Source of the DNA: an uncultured Jannaschia sp. | GTDB taxonomy: Bacteria > Pseudomonadota > Alphaproteobacteria > Rhodobacterales > Rhodobacteraceae | Reading direction: 5' to 3' | Assembly: GCF_947494055.1 (NCBI RefSeq) | Contig: NZ_CANLTR010000007.1 | Coordinates: 62,001 to 126,000, forward strand | DNA: 64,000 nucleotides | The notes under the pieces: generated by a model | Told to the model about the DNA's origin: nothing | The model's database searches: none | Seen by the model: only the letters and a program-made list of their open reading frames with translations | In this document: one piece after another, positions 44,417 to 52,300 of the stretch | Numbering within the stretch: the stretch's first letter is position 1 | How the letters are laid out: every line of letters starts with the position of its first letter | Program-made: the position numbers and the translations under genes

Positions 44417-45208
44417 TCATCGTTTTTGCTTGGTATGGGCATTATCCGGCTTTGATGGTGTAACCGCCCCCCGACGGCACACTGTGCCAAGGTGGGATCG
44501 CAACAATCCAACTTGGGGAGCGGTCATGTCGGAGGTTGTCACAGGCTGGCTGATGCAGGCTTTGCAGCCTCTGGACGCGCGCGTCAGCACGACTGAGATC
44601 ATGGGCCGCACGCACGTGCAGGCCGCGCGGCCGCTTCTAGCGCCGTACCGTATTGCCGGCTGGCATCGTCCACGAGCATGGCACCGGGCGCGGATCGCAT
44701 CGCCTTCCCCGGAAGCCGGCCGTCTGCAACTCGGTGGTCCGGTTAAAGATTGCCAGACGTTGGGCCATAGGCGACGCAGCCCCGGCGCCCATGGCGGCTT
44801 CACTAAGTCTCACGGACGGTTTCGCCTAGGAGGCAGAGCGGACCGTCCTATCGCGATGGCAGCCCCGCATGCGGGATCCTGCGACAGCCTCGGCAAGATC
44901 GGCCTGGATGTCGGGTTCATGGGACAGCAAGGGATCGACGCGGCGAGGGTAGAGGCCTTTCAGCCAGACGTAACGAAAGCAACGCCGTCCGAGCCGAAGT
45001 CATCGTCGCATTGTCCCGGCGCGTCGCGCAACAGACTGGGGGCATATTTCACGCAGGCCTGAAAAAAGCGAAAACGGGCTAGCGCGCTCGAATGGCTGCT
45101 CCCCCGATCTCGCGCGATGGGACGCTTCGATCCACCGCTCCGGCCCATGAGATCGTGGACGGTTGCAGACCGGAGGCCGAGGCAGAGAGCGCCCGCCTCG
45201 GCGCGACG
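44417..45208. other. 792 bp without a supportable gene
   Basis: The interval between tRNA-Ser and tctA has several open frames but none with a ribosome site plus recognisable protein. The best-looking, from ATG 44526 (preceded by GGGAG; begins SEVVTGWLMQALQPL), loses protein-like character after about 35 residues. A run of six A at 45063 and a TTTTT at 44422 are the only simple tracts. No copy of the tRNA 3' end was seen inside. Possibly a decayed insertion. Confidence 0.5.
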
Positions 45209-46696
45209 TCAGGCGTCCCGGCGGCGCCGGATCGCCCAGGCGACGGCGGGGATGCACCAGACCGCGAAGGTGAAGAGGCCCAGTCCCGCCGCGATCGGCC
45301 GTTCGAAGAAGGCGAGGAAGCTGCCATCGGCCTTGATCATCGAGGTGATGAAGTTCCGCTCCAGCATCGGTCCGAGGACGAGGCCCAGGATCGCCGGTGC
45401 GATCGGGATGTCGTTTTCGTCCATAAGGAAGCCCAGCACCCCGAAGACCAGCATCACGCCCACCCCGAAGACCGAGTTGTTGATCGCGAAGGCGCCGACG
45501 ATGCAGAACATCAGGATGATCGGCATCAACACGTTGCGCGGGATCGCGAGGATCGTGCCCGCCGCCTTGATCGCCACCCAACCGAGCGGCAGCATGATGA
45601 CGTTGGCGAGCAGGAACACGACGAAGACCGCGTAGATCAGCTGCGGGTCATTGATGAAGACCGTGGGGCCGGGATTGATTCCCTTGATGTAGAGCACGCC
45701 GATCACGATGGCGGTGATCGAGTCGCCCGGAATGCCGAAGACCAGCGCCGGGATCCACGCCCCGCTCACCGCCCCGTTGTTGGAAGCCCCCGCCTCGACC
45801 AGCCCCTCCACGTGTCCGGTCCCGAACTTCCGCGGCTCGCGCGAGAAGCGCTTGGAGACGGCGTAGGAGATCCAGGCGGCGATGTCGGCCCCCGCGCCGG
45901 GCAGCGCGCCGATGGCGGTGCCGAGCGCGCTGCCTCGGAGCGTCTGCCACGGATAGGCCCGCAGGTTCGCCCATTGACGGCGGAAGATGCCGCTGCCCCG
46001 GTCGGGCACGATCGCCGGCCGGCGCGTCGCGTCCACGAGGCTGCGCAGCACCTCGCTTACCGCGAAGAGGCCGATCATCGCGGGGATGAACTGCACGCCC
46101 GCCAGAAGCTCGACGCTGCCGAAGGTGTAGCGTGGCTGGCCCGCGGGATTCTCGATCCCCACCGTCGCCGCGAAGAGTCCGATGAGGAGCGCGATCAGCC
46201 CGCGCGCGACCGAGCCCGGTGAGACGAAGATCGCGCAGGAGAGGCCGAGGACCACGAGCCAGAAATACTCGAATGAGGAGAACTTGAGCGCGACCTCGGC
46301 CAGGACCGGCGAGAGCGTCATCAGCACGATCGTCCCGAAGATGCCGCCGATGGCCGAGAAGACCAGCGCCGCGCCGAGCGCCTCCTCCGAGCGCCCGGCG
46401 CGCGTCATCGCGTAGGCGTCCTCAACATAGGCGGCGCTGGCCGGCGTGCCGGGCATCCGGAGCAGCGCGCCCGGGATGTCGCCCGCGAAAATCGCCATCG
46501 CCGTGGCCGTCACGATCGCCGCGATGGCCGGGACCGGGTCCATGAAGAAGGTGATCGGGACCAGGAGCGCGGTCGCCATCGTCGCCGTCAGGCCGGGGAT
46601 GGCGCCGACGAACATCCCGAACGCCGCCGAGCCGAGGATCACGAGGAGGACGAAGGGCTGGAAGACGAGCCCGAGGGCCTCGGCGAAGACGGACAT
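45209..46696 (-). CDS. tctA: Tripartite tricarboxylate transporter, large membrane subunit TctA
   Basis: 495 residues with about 12 hydrophobic segments and the TctA signature regions: GMFVGAIPGLTATMATALLVPITFFMDPVPAIAAI, AIFAGDIPGALLRMPGTPASAAYVEDAYAM, IGALPGAGADIAAWISYAVSKRFS and ASNNGAVSGAWIPALVFGIPGDSITAIVIGVLYIKGINPGP. Works with TctB and the periplasmic TctC for proton- or sodium-coupled uptake of tri-/dicarboxylates. ATG 46696 lies 5 nt after tctB. Confidence 0.95.
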   Translation of the reverse strand: MSVFAEALGLVFQPFVLLVILGSAAFGMFVGAIPGLTATMATALLVPITFFMDPVPAIAAIVTATAMAIFAGDIPGALLRMPGTPASAAYVEDAYAMTRAGRSEEALGAALVFSAIGGIFGTIVLMTLSPVLAEVALKFSSFEYFWLVVLGLSCAIFVSPGSVARGLIALLIGLFAATVGIENPAGQPRYTFGSVELLAGVQFIPAMIGLFAVSEVLRSLVDATRRPAIVPDRGSGIFRRQWANLRAYPWQTLRGSALGTAIGALPGAGADIAAWISYAVSKRFSREPRKFGTGHVEGLVEAGASNNGAVSGAWIPALVFGIPGDSITAIVIGVLYIKGINPGPTVFINDPQLIYAVFVVFLLANVIMLPLGWVAIKAAGTILAIPRNVLMPIILMFCIVGAFAINNSVFGVGVMLVFGVLGFLMDENDIPIAPAILGLVLGPMLERNFITSMIKADGSFLAFFERPIAAGLGLFTFAVWCIPAVAWAIRRRRDA

Positions 46697-46701
46697 GGCG
46701 A

Positions 46702-47175
46702 CTACCAGAGAAAGCCGAGCGCGTCCGAACGCGGCAGCGGCACGAGGAGGAGGCGCCCGAAGGCCTGCTGGATGACGAGGGTGGCGAATGCGGCCACCGG
46801 GATTGCCACCCACCACCGGACCCGCGTGGCGAGCATCAGGACGAGCAGGATCGCCACCGAGACAGGGACGAAGCCGAGCCGCCCGGCCAGCAGGACATAG
46901 CCCGCCACCAGCGCCAGCGCGAGCGCGACGCGGGCCACCGCGCTCGGCGCCCGGGCCCACTCGGCCATCCGTGCCCGGGGCAGGCCGTCGCGCGCGACGA
47001 CCCCCTGCCCCACCATGTAGGCCCCGAGCCCGAGCGCCAGCGCGGAAAGCGCGATCGGCATGGTCTCCGATCCGTAGGCCTGGTTCGGCAGGCGGGAGAA
47101 GCCTGTCGCGGACCATCGGATCGCGATGGCCGCGACGATCAGGATGAGACCGAGCGCGGAATCGTTGAGCTTCAC
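46702..47175 (-). CDS. tctB: Tripartite tricarboxylate transporter, small membrane subunit TctB
   Basis: 157 residues, four hydrophobic helices in the usual TctB pattern: ALGLILIVAAIAIRWSATGF with FSRLPNQAYGSETMPIALSALALGLGAYMVG, then two helices around AGYVLLAGRLGFVPVSVAILLVLMLATRVRWW. Sits between tctC (27 nt upstream) and tctA. Confidence 0.9.
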   Translation of the reverse strand: MKLNDSALGLILIVAAIAIRWSATGFSRLPNQAYGSETMPIALSALALGLGAYMVGQGVVARDGLPRARMAEWARAPSAVARVALALALVAGYVLLAGRLGFVPVSVAILLVLMLATRVRWWVAIPVAAFATLVIQQAFGRLLLVPLPRSDALGFLW

Positions 47176-47202
47176 GCCGTGCGTCCGGTCACGGTCCCGC
47201 GG

Positions 47203-48183
47203 TCACTCGGCGGCAAGCCCGGCCTCCTTCATCACCGCGCCGAGGCTCTCGTCGTCGGCCGCGACGATCTCGGTCGCCTCCTCCGACCCGGCCCAGCGGA
47301 GCCCGAAACCGCGATCCTGCATGAAGCTCTGGTATTCCTCGCTCTCGTAGGCCGCCTGGATCGCGGATTCGAGCCGGTCGTGGACATCCTCGGGCAAACC
47401 GTCGGGGGCCGCGATCGCGCGCCAGACGGCGTGGGTGTAGTCGGTGCCGGTCGCCTCCGTGACGGTGGGCACGTCCGCGAACGCCTCCTGCCGCTCCTGC
47501 GACATCGAGGCGAGCGGCAGAACCCGGTCCGCCTCGATCATCGCGCGCCCCTCGGCCAGCGAGGACGGCACGATGTCGACACCACCCGCGACCATGTCGG
47601 TGATCCCCGGCGCGGCGCCCTCGCTCGGCACCCAGGTCACCTGGTCGGGCGGCAGCCCCTCGGACATGAGCCAGCCGGCGAGGCCCAGATGCCAGATGCC
47701 GCCCTGCCCCGTGCCCGAGCCCTTGAACGTGCCCTTGGGCTCGGTCCGGATCGCCTCGAGCAGCGCGGCGGCGTCCTGGTACTCGCTGTCGGCGGAGACC
47801 ATGAGCCCGCCCGGATCCGCGTTGACGAGCGCGAGGATGTCGAAGTTCTCGTAGGTCAGGTCGGTCAGGCCCTGCCAATGCATCATGTCGATCTCGATCG
47901 TCATGACCCCGATCGTGTAGCCGTCGGGTTCGGCATTGGCGATGGCGCTGTGGCCCACCACGCCGGAGCCGCCGGTACGGTTCACGACGTTGACCGGCAC
48001 GCCCAGATTCTCCTGCAGGAGCGAGGCGAAGACACGCCCGACCGCGTCGGTTCCCCCGCCCGCGCCCCAGGGCACGATCATCTGGATCGGTCGGGACGGA
48101 TAATCCTGCGCCAGGACGGGCGCGCCCGCCGCGACGCTCGCGAGGGCCAGCGTCGCGCCGGCCAGCATGGTTCTTCTGTGCAT
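47203..48183 (-). CDS. tctC: Tripartite tricarboxylate transporter substrate-binding protein TctC
   Basis: 326 residues with signal peptide (MHRRTMLAGATLALASVAAGAPVLAQ). Bug/TctC-family fold: DYPSRPIQMIVPWGAGGGTDAVGRVFASLLQENLGVPVNVVNRTGGSGVVGHSAIANAEPDGYTIGV is the classic ligand-binding pattern. First gene of the tctCBA operon; GGAGG lies just before ATG 48183. Substrate probably a carboxylate; Bug proteins vary widely. No tctDE two-component genes adjoin, but a histidine kinase gene is divergent. Confidence 0.94.
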   Translation of the reverse strand: MHRRTMLAGATLALASVAAGAPVLAQDYPSRPIQMIVPWGAGGGTDAVGRVFASLLQENLGVPVNVVNRTGGSGVVGHSAIANAEPDGYTIGVMTIEIDMMHWQGLTDLTYENFDILALVNADPGGLMVSADSEYQDAAALLEAIRTEPKGTFKGSGTGQGGIWHLGLAGWLMSEGLPPDQVTWVPSEGAAPGITDMVAGGVDIVPSSLAEGRAMIEADRVLPLASMSQERQEAFADVPTVTEATGTDYTHAVWRAIAAPDGLPEDVHDRLESAIQAAYESEEYQSFMQDRGFGLRWAGSEEATEIVAADDESLGAVMKEAGLAAE

Positions 48184-48498
48184 GTCGTTCCTCCCTCGGT
48201 GGACGCACGAGCGGATGGGCAGGATCCGCTCCGGCGCCCGTCCCTCGACCGTTCGCAGGTGCCGGGTCTCCTCCACCCGTCACCTGCATTGCGGAAGCTT
48301 TCCCCGCGGCGTCGGGGCCTGTCAACGGCCTCGACCGGCGGCGCCACCGTTCCCGTAAGGGCCGGATGACATCTCGACCATTGCCGGATTGCCTCAAATC
48401 GCTACGATCAACGTCATTCGTCCGGTCTCGGATCGGACGGATGTTAATGCCGAGCGACGGGGGTTCCGTCGGTTGGCGATCGGGACCAGGGTTACCGG
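48184..48498. promoter_or_regulatory. Divergent intergenic region, tctC / histidine kinase
   Basis: 315 bp without a gene. It must hold the start signals for tctCBA (minus) and for the kinase (plus). I see the tctC ribosome site at about 48187-48192 and a short CCCCG/CGGGG hairpin at about 48302-48317. I found no convincing -35/-10 pair or operator. Confidence 0.5.
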
Positions 48499-49884
48499 AT
48501 GGATGACGCCTTGCGGGACGCGATAAAGTTTGCAGCATTCGACCGCACGGGTCCGGAACACGCCTCGACCCTGCGGACGCTGAACGCGTTCGCGGTGGAC
48601 ATCATCTCGATCCCGAATGTCGAGGACCTGTTCTGGTACGTCGCCCGGAACGTGGTCGGCCGGCTGAACTTCGTCGATTGCATCATCTACCGCGCCGATG
48701 CGGAGGGGACGACGCTGACGCAGGCCGCGGCCCTCGGCGAGAAGAACCCCTACGGGCGCACGATCATCAACCCGCTGCGGATCCCGTTCGGTCAGGGGAT
48801 CACCGGTCGGGTCGCCGAAACCCGCAAGCCGATCGTCGTCGACGATCTGCTGAAGGATCAGAACTACATTCCGGACACGCAACCGGCGCGGTCCGAGATC
48901 TGCGTGCCGCTGATCTCGCAGGGCAAGGTGGTCGGCGTGATCGACAGCGAGCATCCGGAGATCGCCGCCTTCGGCCTGTCCGAGCTCGAGGTCCTGACCA
49001 CCGTCGCCGCGATGACCAGCGCCAAGCTCGAGCTGCTGGCCGAGGTGGAGCGTTCCAACCAACGCTACCGTGACCTCGTCCAGTCCCACGCGCAGCTCAC
49101 CGCGGAGACGAGCAACCGCAAGGCGCTGGAGACCGAACTCTTCAACATGCGCAAGCTCGAGGCGATTGGGCGGCTGACCGGCGGCTTCGCCCACGGCTTC
49201 AACAACCTGCTCACCGTCATTTCGGGCAACCTCGAACTTGTCGGCGGCGATCCGGGTGCGCCGGAAGCGCAGGAATGCCTGGCGGACGCGCGAAACGCTG
49301 CCGATCGGGGCGCCAAACTCATCCGCGACATGCTGGCCTTCTCGCAGAAGATGCATCTCGACCCCGAGATCCTCGACGTGAACGCGCTCGTCCGCGCGGT
49401 CTGCGGGGGCAACGGCCGGACGCTCTGCCGCGACGTCGCGCTCGAACTCGGCGCGGAGGCCTGGGCGGTCGAGATCGATCCGGGCGCGGCGGAGATGGCG
49501 CTGGTCAATCTGATGATGAATGCCCGCGACGCGATGCCGGAGGGCGGGCGAATGACGATCTCCACAGCGAATGTCGTGCGCGACCTTCTCGACGACCCGG
49601 CCTGTCCCTTCGAATGCCCGCCTGGCAGGTATGTCCGGCTGTCGGTCGCCGACGAGGGATCCGGGATCAGTGAAGAGGCGCGCCAGAGGATTTTCGATCC
49701 GTTCTTCACGACGAAGCCGGTGGGCGAAGGGACCGGTCTGGGCCTCTCGATGGTACAGGGCTTCGTTCGGCAATCGGGCGGCGCGGTCCTCGTCAGACCG
49801 AACCTTCCCGACGGAACCGTGTTCGAACTGTATTTCCCGGCCGCCCTGCCCCGGCCGGACGGGTCCTCGCGGTCGGAGCGGTAA
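48499..49884 (+). CDS. GAF-domain sensor histidine kinase with altered H-box
   Basis: 461 residues, no membrane segment. GAF domain about 25-180 (NVEDLFWYVARNVVGRLNFVDCIIYRA; GQGITGRVAETRKPIVVDDL; RSEICVPLISQGKVVGVIDSEH), a coiled coil, then a HisKA-like helix GRLTGGFAHGFNNLLTVISGNLEL with the phospho-accepting His at 232, and an HATPase domain (NLMMNARDAMPEGGRM; VADEGSGISEEARQRIFDPFFTTK; GTGLGLSMVQGFVRQSGG). The residue after the His is Gly where the family has Asp (AHDFNN). There is no receiver domain and no regulator gene alongside. Confidence 0.9.
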   Translation: MDDALRDAIKFAAFDRTGPEHASTLRTLNAFAVDIISIPNVEDLFWYVARNVVGRLNFVDCIIYRADAEGTTLTQAAALGEKNPYGRTIINPLRIPFGQGITGRVAETRKPIVVDDLLKDQNYIPDTQPARSEICVPLISQGKVVGVIDSEHPEIAAFGLSELEVLTTVAAMTSAKLELLAEVERSNQRYRDLVQSHAQLTAETSNRKALETELFNMRKLEAIGRLTGGFAHGFNNLLTVISGNLELVGGDPGAPEAQECLADARNAADRGAKLIRDMLAFSQKMHLDPEILDVNALVRAVCGGNGRTLCRDVALELGAEAWAVEIDPGAAEMALVNLMMNARDAMPEGGRMTISTANVVRDLLDDPACPFECPPGRYVRLSVADEGSGISEEARQRIFDPFFTTKPVGEGTGLGLSMVQGFVRQSGGAVLVRPNLPDGTVFELYFPAALPRPDGSSRSER

Positions 49885-49899
49885 CACAGACGATCCCTC

Positions 49900-50979
49900 A
49901 TGCCCCGAAAGAGGATGGCCTTGCAACGCCGGACCGATACCCTTACCGATCTCCCCCTCATCAGCGTCGCCGGCCTCCACACGGGCGACCGGGCGGAAAT
50001 CGCGTCGATCGCCGACGCGATCGGTGAAGCTGCTCGGGGGGTCGGGTTCTTCCGCATCTGCGACCACGGGGTCGATCTGGGGCTGATCGAGCGGACCTAC
50101 GCCGTGGCCGAACGGTTCTTCGCGCAGGGCGAGGCGGCGAAGGCGCGCTACTATATCGGCCATTCCCCGAACCATCGCGGCTATGTCCCGTTCACGGAGA
50201 AGGGCGACTACCCCGACGAGGTCAACCGAAGCTACGAGGCGTTCGATCTGGGCCTCGATCTGCCGGCCGACGACCCCGACTTCCTGGCCGGCAACCGGAT
50301 GCTGGGTCCGAATGTCTGGCCCGATTTGCCGGACTTCCGCGAGACGGTCGCGGCCTATTACGCCAGCGTATCCGCGCTCGGGCGCCTGATCTGTCAGGCG
50401 TTGGAGGTGCATCTCGGCCTGCAAGCCGGCACGATCACGCGCCAGATGAGCAAGCCGATTTCGCAGCTCCGCCTTCTGCATTATGTCCGTCGCAACGACG
50501 TCACCGACCACAAGTCGGTCAACATGGGCGCGCATACCGATTACGAATGCCTCACGCTCCTGCATACCCGCAACAAGGGCTTGCAGGTGATGACGCAGGA
50601 CGACCACTGGATCGACGTCCCGGTCGATCCGTCCGTCTTCGTGGTCAATATCGGCGACATGCTGGAGGCCTGGACGAACGGCTTGCTTCGCTCCACGCCG
50701 CACCGGGTCCTGAACCTGAGCGCCGAGCGGTTCTCGCTGCCCTATTTCGTGGCCGCGAACTACGACACCATCATCCGCCCCTTCGCCGAACTCCTCGGTC
50801 CGGAGCGCGCGCCGCGTTACGAGCCGTTCATGGCCGGCGCGCATCTCGAGCGCATGCTGGTGCGGGATTTTCCGTATTTCAGGACCCGGCTGGCCCGCGA
50901 CCGGAAGGTCGCGGCGCGCGGTGCCCCGGACTCGACGACGAACCCGTTCGAACGGCGCCTGAACGGCATCGCCTCCTGA
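49900..50979 (+). CDS. Isopenicillin N synthase-like 2-oxoglutarate/Fe(II) oxygenase
   Basis: 359 residues. The N-terminal DIOX_N-type part is LPLISVAGLHTGDRAEIASIADAIGEAARGVGFFRICDHGVD. The jelly-roll catalytic domain has the iron ligands His-x-Asp in MGAHTDYECLTLLH and His in LLRSTPHRVLNL, and the RFSLPYF segment for the co-substrate. Bacterial members act on diverse small molecules; the substrate is unknown. Start uncertain: ATG 49900 has no ribosome site; ATG 49915 has AAGAGG directly abutting. Confidence 0.88.
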   Translation: MPRKRMALQRRTDTLTDLPLISVAGLHTGDRAEIASIADAIGEAARGVGFFRICDHGVDLGLIERTYAVAERFFAQGEAAKARYYIGHSPNHRGYVPFTEKGDYPDEVNRSYEAFDLGLDLPADDPDFLAGNRMLGPNVWPDLPDFRETVAAYYASVSALGRLICQALEVHLGLQAGTITRQMSKPISQLRLLHYVRRNDVTDHKSVNMGAHTDYECLTLLHTRNKGLQVMTQDDHWIDVPVDPSVFVVNIGDMLEAWTNGLLRSTPHRVLNLSAERFSLPYFVAANYDTIIRPFAELLGPERAPRYEPFMAGAHLERMLVRDFPYFRTRLARDRKVAARGAPDSTTNPFERRLNGIAS

Positions 50980-50982
50980 CCG

Positions 50983-51642
50983 ATGCCACCCGTCGACTCG
51001 ATCCTCGCCGTCATCGTCGCGGGCCTCGCCCTCAGCGTCACGCCGGGGCCGTCGATGCTCTACGTCCTGTCCCGCAGCGTCGCGCAGGGCCGTGCCGCCG
51101 GGCTGGCCTCGGCGATCGGGCTCTGTCTCGGCGGCATGCTCCTCGCCATCGCCACGGCACTGGGCCTCGCCGCCCTGTTCTCCGTCTTCGAGGGGCTCGT
51201 GGTCATCCTGCGCCTCGCCGGCTCCGCCTATCTGGCGTGGCTCGGCATCGGCATGATCCTCGAGGCCCGGTCCAGCGCCCGCCAGGATCTCCGCGTCCGG
51301 TCCGTCACGGACCGCTCGTTTTTCGACATCGTGCGTCAGGGCATCTGGGTCGAGCTACTCAATCCGAAGACAGTGCTGTTCTTCGCCCTGTTCCTGCCGC
51401 CGTTCATCGACCCGACCCTCGCGGACCCGTCCGGCCAAGGCATCCGGACGCAGATGTTCGTCCTCGGCATCCTGGTCCCGCTCACCGCCATCCCCTCGGA
51501 CCTGGTCGTCGCCTGGATGGGCGGAAAGATGTCGCGGATCCTCGATCGTCGGCGCACCCTGCGGGAGGTCGTCGCCTGGATCGGCGGCGGCGTGCTCATT
51601 GCGATCGCCATAAACCTGCAGCTCGAATGGCTGTTCGTCTGA
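50983..51642 (+). CDS. LysE family exporter
   Basis: 219-residue inner-membrane exporter; signature VTPGPSMLYVLSRSVAQGRAAGLASAIGLCLGGMLLAIATALGL, six hydrophobic segments, WVELLNPKTVLFFALFLPPFIDPT in the middle. It lies 3 nt after the oxygenase gene, so the two are probably one transcription unit. That could mean export of the oxygenase product or a related amino acid, which is inference. Confidence 0.9.
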   Translation: MPPVDSILAVIVAGLALSVTPGPSMLYVLSRSVAQGRAAGLASAIGLCLGGMLLAIATALGLAALFSVFEGLVVILRLAGSAYLAWLGIGMILEARSSARQDLRVRSVTDRSFFDIVRQGIWVELLNPKTVLFFALFLPPFIDPTLADPSGQGIRTQMFVLGILVPLTAIPSDLVVAWMGGKMSRILDRRRTLREVVAWIGGGVLIAIAINLQLEWLFV

Positions 51643-51793
51643 GCGACCGATCCGCGCACCGACGCTTGACCGCGCCACCACTCCTTCGGCGATCGCGCCG
51701 GGTTCCGGTCCCGATCCCATCGTACGGCGTCCGTCCGAAACCGTTTGGCCGCCGCATCGTTGTCGGTGGCAACGGGACGATAGGGAGGGACGA

Positions 51794-52300
51794 ATGGTCG
51801 AGACGCTGACGGCGGAGATTTCGGAGGATCTGCAGGAACGCATTCGCCGGCTTCTCGAGCGGGCCTGCGATCCGGAGCGTCCCCTCGCGACGGCCGAAAG
51901 CTGCACCGGCGGGCTGATCGCGTCGCTCCTGACCGATATCGACGGTTGCTCGCGGGCCTTCGCGCGCGGCTACGTCGCCTATACGGACGACGCCAAGGCG
52001 GAGATGCTCGGCGTGCCGAAGGACCTGCTCGCCACGCACGGCGCCGTCTCCCGGCAGGTCGCCATCGCCATGGCGGACGGGGCGCGCGCCAGGTCCGGGG
52101 CCCATTCCGCCCTCTCTGTGACGGGCTTCGCCGGGCCCGCGGGAGAGGGTCAGGAGGAGGGGCTGGTGCATTTCGCTTGTGCCACGAAGGGCCGAAAGAC
52201 CATGCATCGGGAGGCGCATTTCGGGCCGCTGGGCCGGGGCGGCGTGCGCCTCGCCTGCCTGCCCGTCGCGGTGGAGATGTTCGAGGAGGGATTACGATGA
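51794..52300 (+). CDS. pncC: CinA C-terminal domain nicotinamide-nucleotide amidase
   Basis: 168 residues consisting only of the CinA C-terminal domain: ERPLATAESCTGGLIASLLTDIDGCSRAFARGYVAYTDDAKAEMLGVP, ARSGAHSALSVTGFAGPAGEGQEEGLVHFACA. PncC deamidates NMN to nicotinic acid mononucleotide in NAD recycling. The catalytic Ser-Cys stretch AESCTGG is intact. Its TGA overlaps the NAD synthetase ATG (ATGA), a striking coupling of two consecutive-pathway activities. Confidence 0.9.
   Translation: MVETLTAEISEDLQERIRRLLERACDPERPLATAESCTGGLIASLLTDIDGCSRAFARGYVAYTDDAKAEMLGVPKDLLATHGAVSRQVAIAMADGARARSGAHSALSVTGFAGPAGEGQEEGLVHFACATKGRKTMHREAHFGPLGRGGVRLACLPVAVEMFEEGLR

Noticed and set aside
44430-45062. 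210-codon ORF after tRNA-Ser
   Set aside because: Composition is not protein-like after the first third and its nominal start lies in the tRNA flank without a ribosome site.
48302-48317. CCCCG/CGGGG hairpin upstream of tctC as a terminator or riboswitch
   Set aside because: Only 5 bp with no T-run; common by chance in GC-rich DNA.
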